From Palsa-360 sp963710315 (lineage in GTDB: Bacteria; Acidobacteriota; Terriglobia; Acidiferrales; UBA7541): 64,000 nucleotides of DNA. A program made the translations under genes and the position numbers. The stretch spans positions 620,001 to 684,000 of the forward strand of contig CAVPZW010000008.1 in assembly GCA_963710315.1 (NCBI GenBank), written 5' to 3'. The notes beneath the pieces are model-generated. The model ran no database searches. It had not been told where the DNA came from and worked only from the letters and a program-made list of their open reading frames with translations. Shown here in pieces: positions 63,953 to 64,000 of the stretch; the stretch's first letter is position 1, and each line of letters opens with the position of its first letter.

Positions 63953-64000
63953 TCTGGATTACTCGCGGCTGATGCAGTTCAGATTTTGTGGCGCCGGAGT

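Overview
The window looks like a chromosomal segment of an Acidobacteriota bacterium (Terriglobia-like), inferred from gene content. It has a VWFA-related secreted protein of the acidobacterial type, a DUF1800/DUF1501 pair, several secreted metal-dependent hydrolases, DUF481 and NHL proteins, and short GC-rich palindromic repeats placed just after stop codons. Base composition is GC-rich by eye. Two stretches look less GC-rich: about 32.7-37.6 kb and about 43.1-44.8 kb. There is one tRNA (Pro, CGG) and no rRNA, CRISPR array, phage module or intact transposase.

Layout. 0-5.3 kb: the end of an NHL-repeat protein, then a leftward set (PEP mutase/ICL-type lyase, enoyl-CoA hydratase, MFS permease, Tat-exported amidohydrolase) that looks like small-acid uptake and breakdown. 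5.4-10.2 kb: exported amidohydrolase, SMP-30 lactonase-like protein, two tandem NTF2-like proteins, and a type-2 malate/lactate dehydrogenase. 10.4-15.7 kb: two paralogous secreted propeller-like proteins, one split by a single-base frameshift, flanking an NTF2-like secreted protein. 15.8-18.8 kb: a compact leftward RiPP-type cassette (short precursor, Ser-His S24/S26 peptidase, HPr-kinase-like protein, PqqD-like RRE, radical SAM/SPASM enzyme) with 4-base stop/start overlaps. This is the strongest candidate for an undescribed system.

19.1-32.8 kb: a 13.5-kb leftward operon of four cell-surface proteins. Three are exported DUF11-rich proteins; the fourth is a roughly 2270-residue protein joining DUF11, SdrD-B-like, OmpA-like and outer-membrane barrel regions. 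It ends at an AU-rich intrinsic terminator. 33.5-37.3 kb: a 1266-residue protein coupling a probable periplasmic-binding-type sensor region to about ten membrane segments. 37.6-43.1 kb: tRNA-Pro, a YqeY-like protein, an unknown protein, an OPT transporter and an amidase. 43.2-44.8 kb: a probable restriction relic (DUF3883-type nuclease and a truncated Vsr, no methylase). 44.9-50.1 kb: MBL-fold hydrolase, small membrane proteins, a DEAD-box helicase and an outer-membrane barrel.

50.2-54.8 kb: a DUF1501 gene and an Ig/IPT-DUF1800 lipoprotein gene that together carry eight apparent single-base frameshifts within 2.3 kb; recent decay or sequence error are both possible. 54.9-64 kb: phosphoesterase, DUF2911, DUF481, rhomboid protease, pyruvate kinase, M20 peptidase, VWFA-related protein and a membrane-anchored alpha/beta hydrolase.

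All functions are read from motifs and domain resemblance by eye; no database search was possible.
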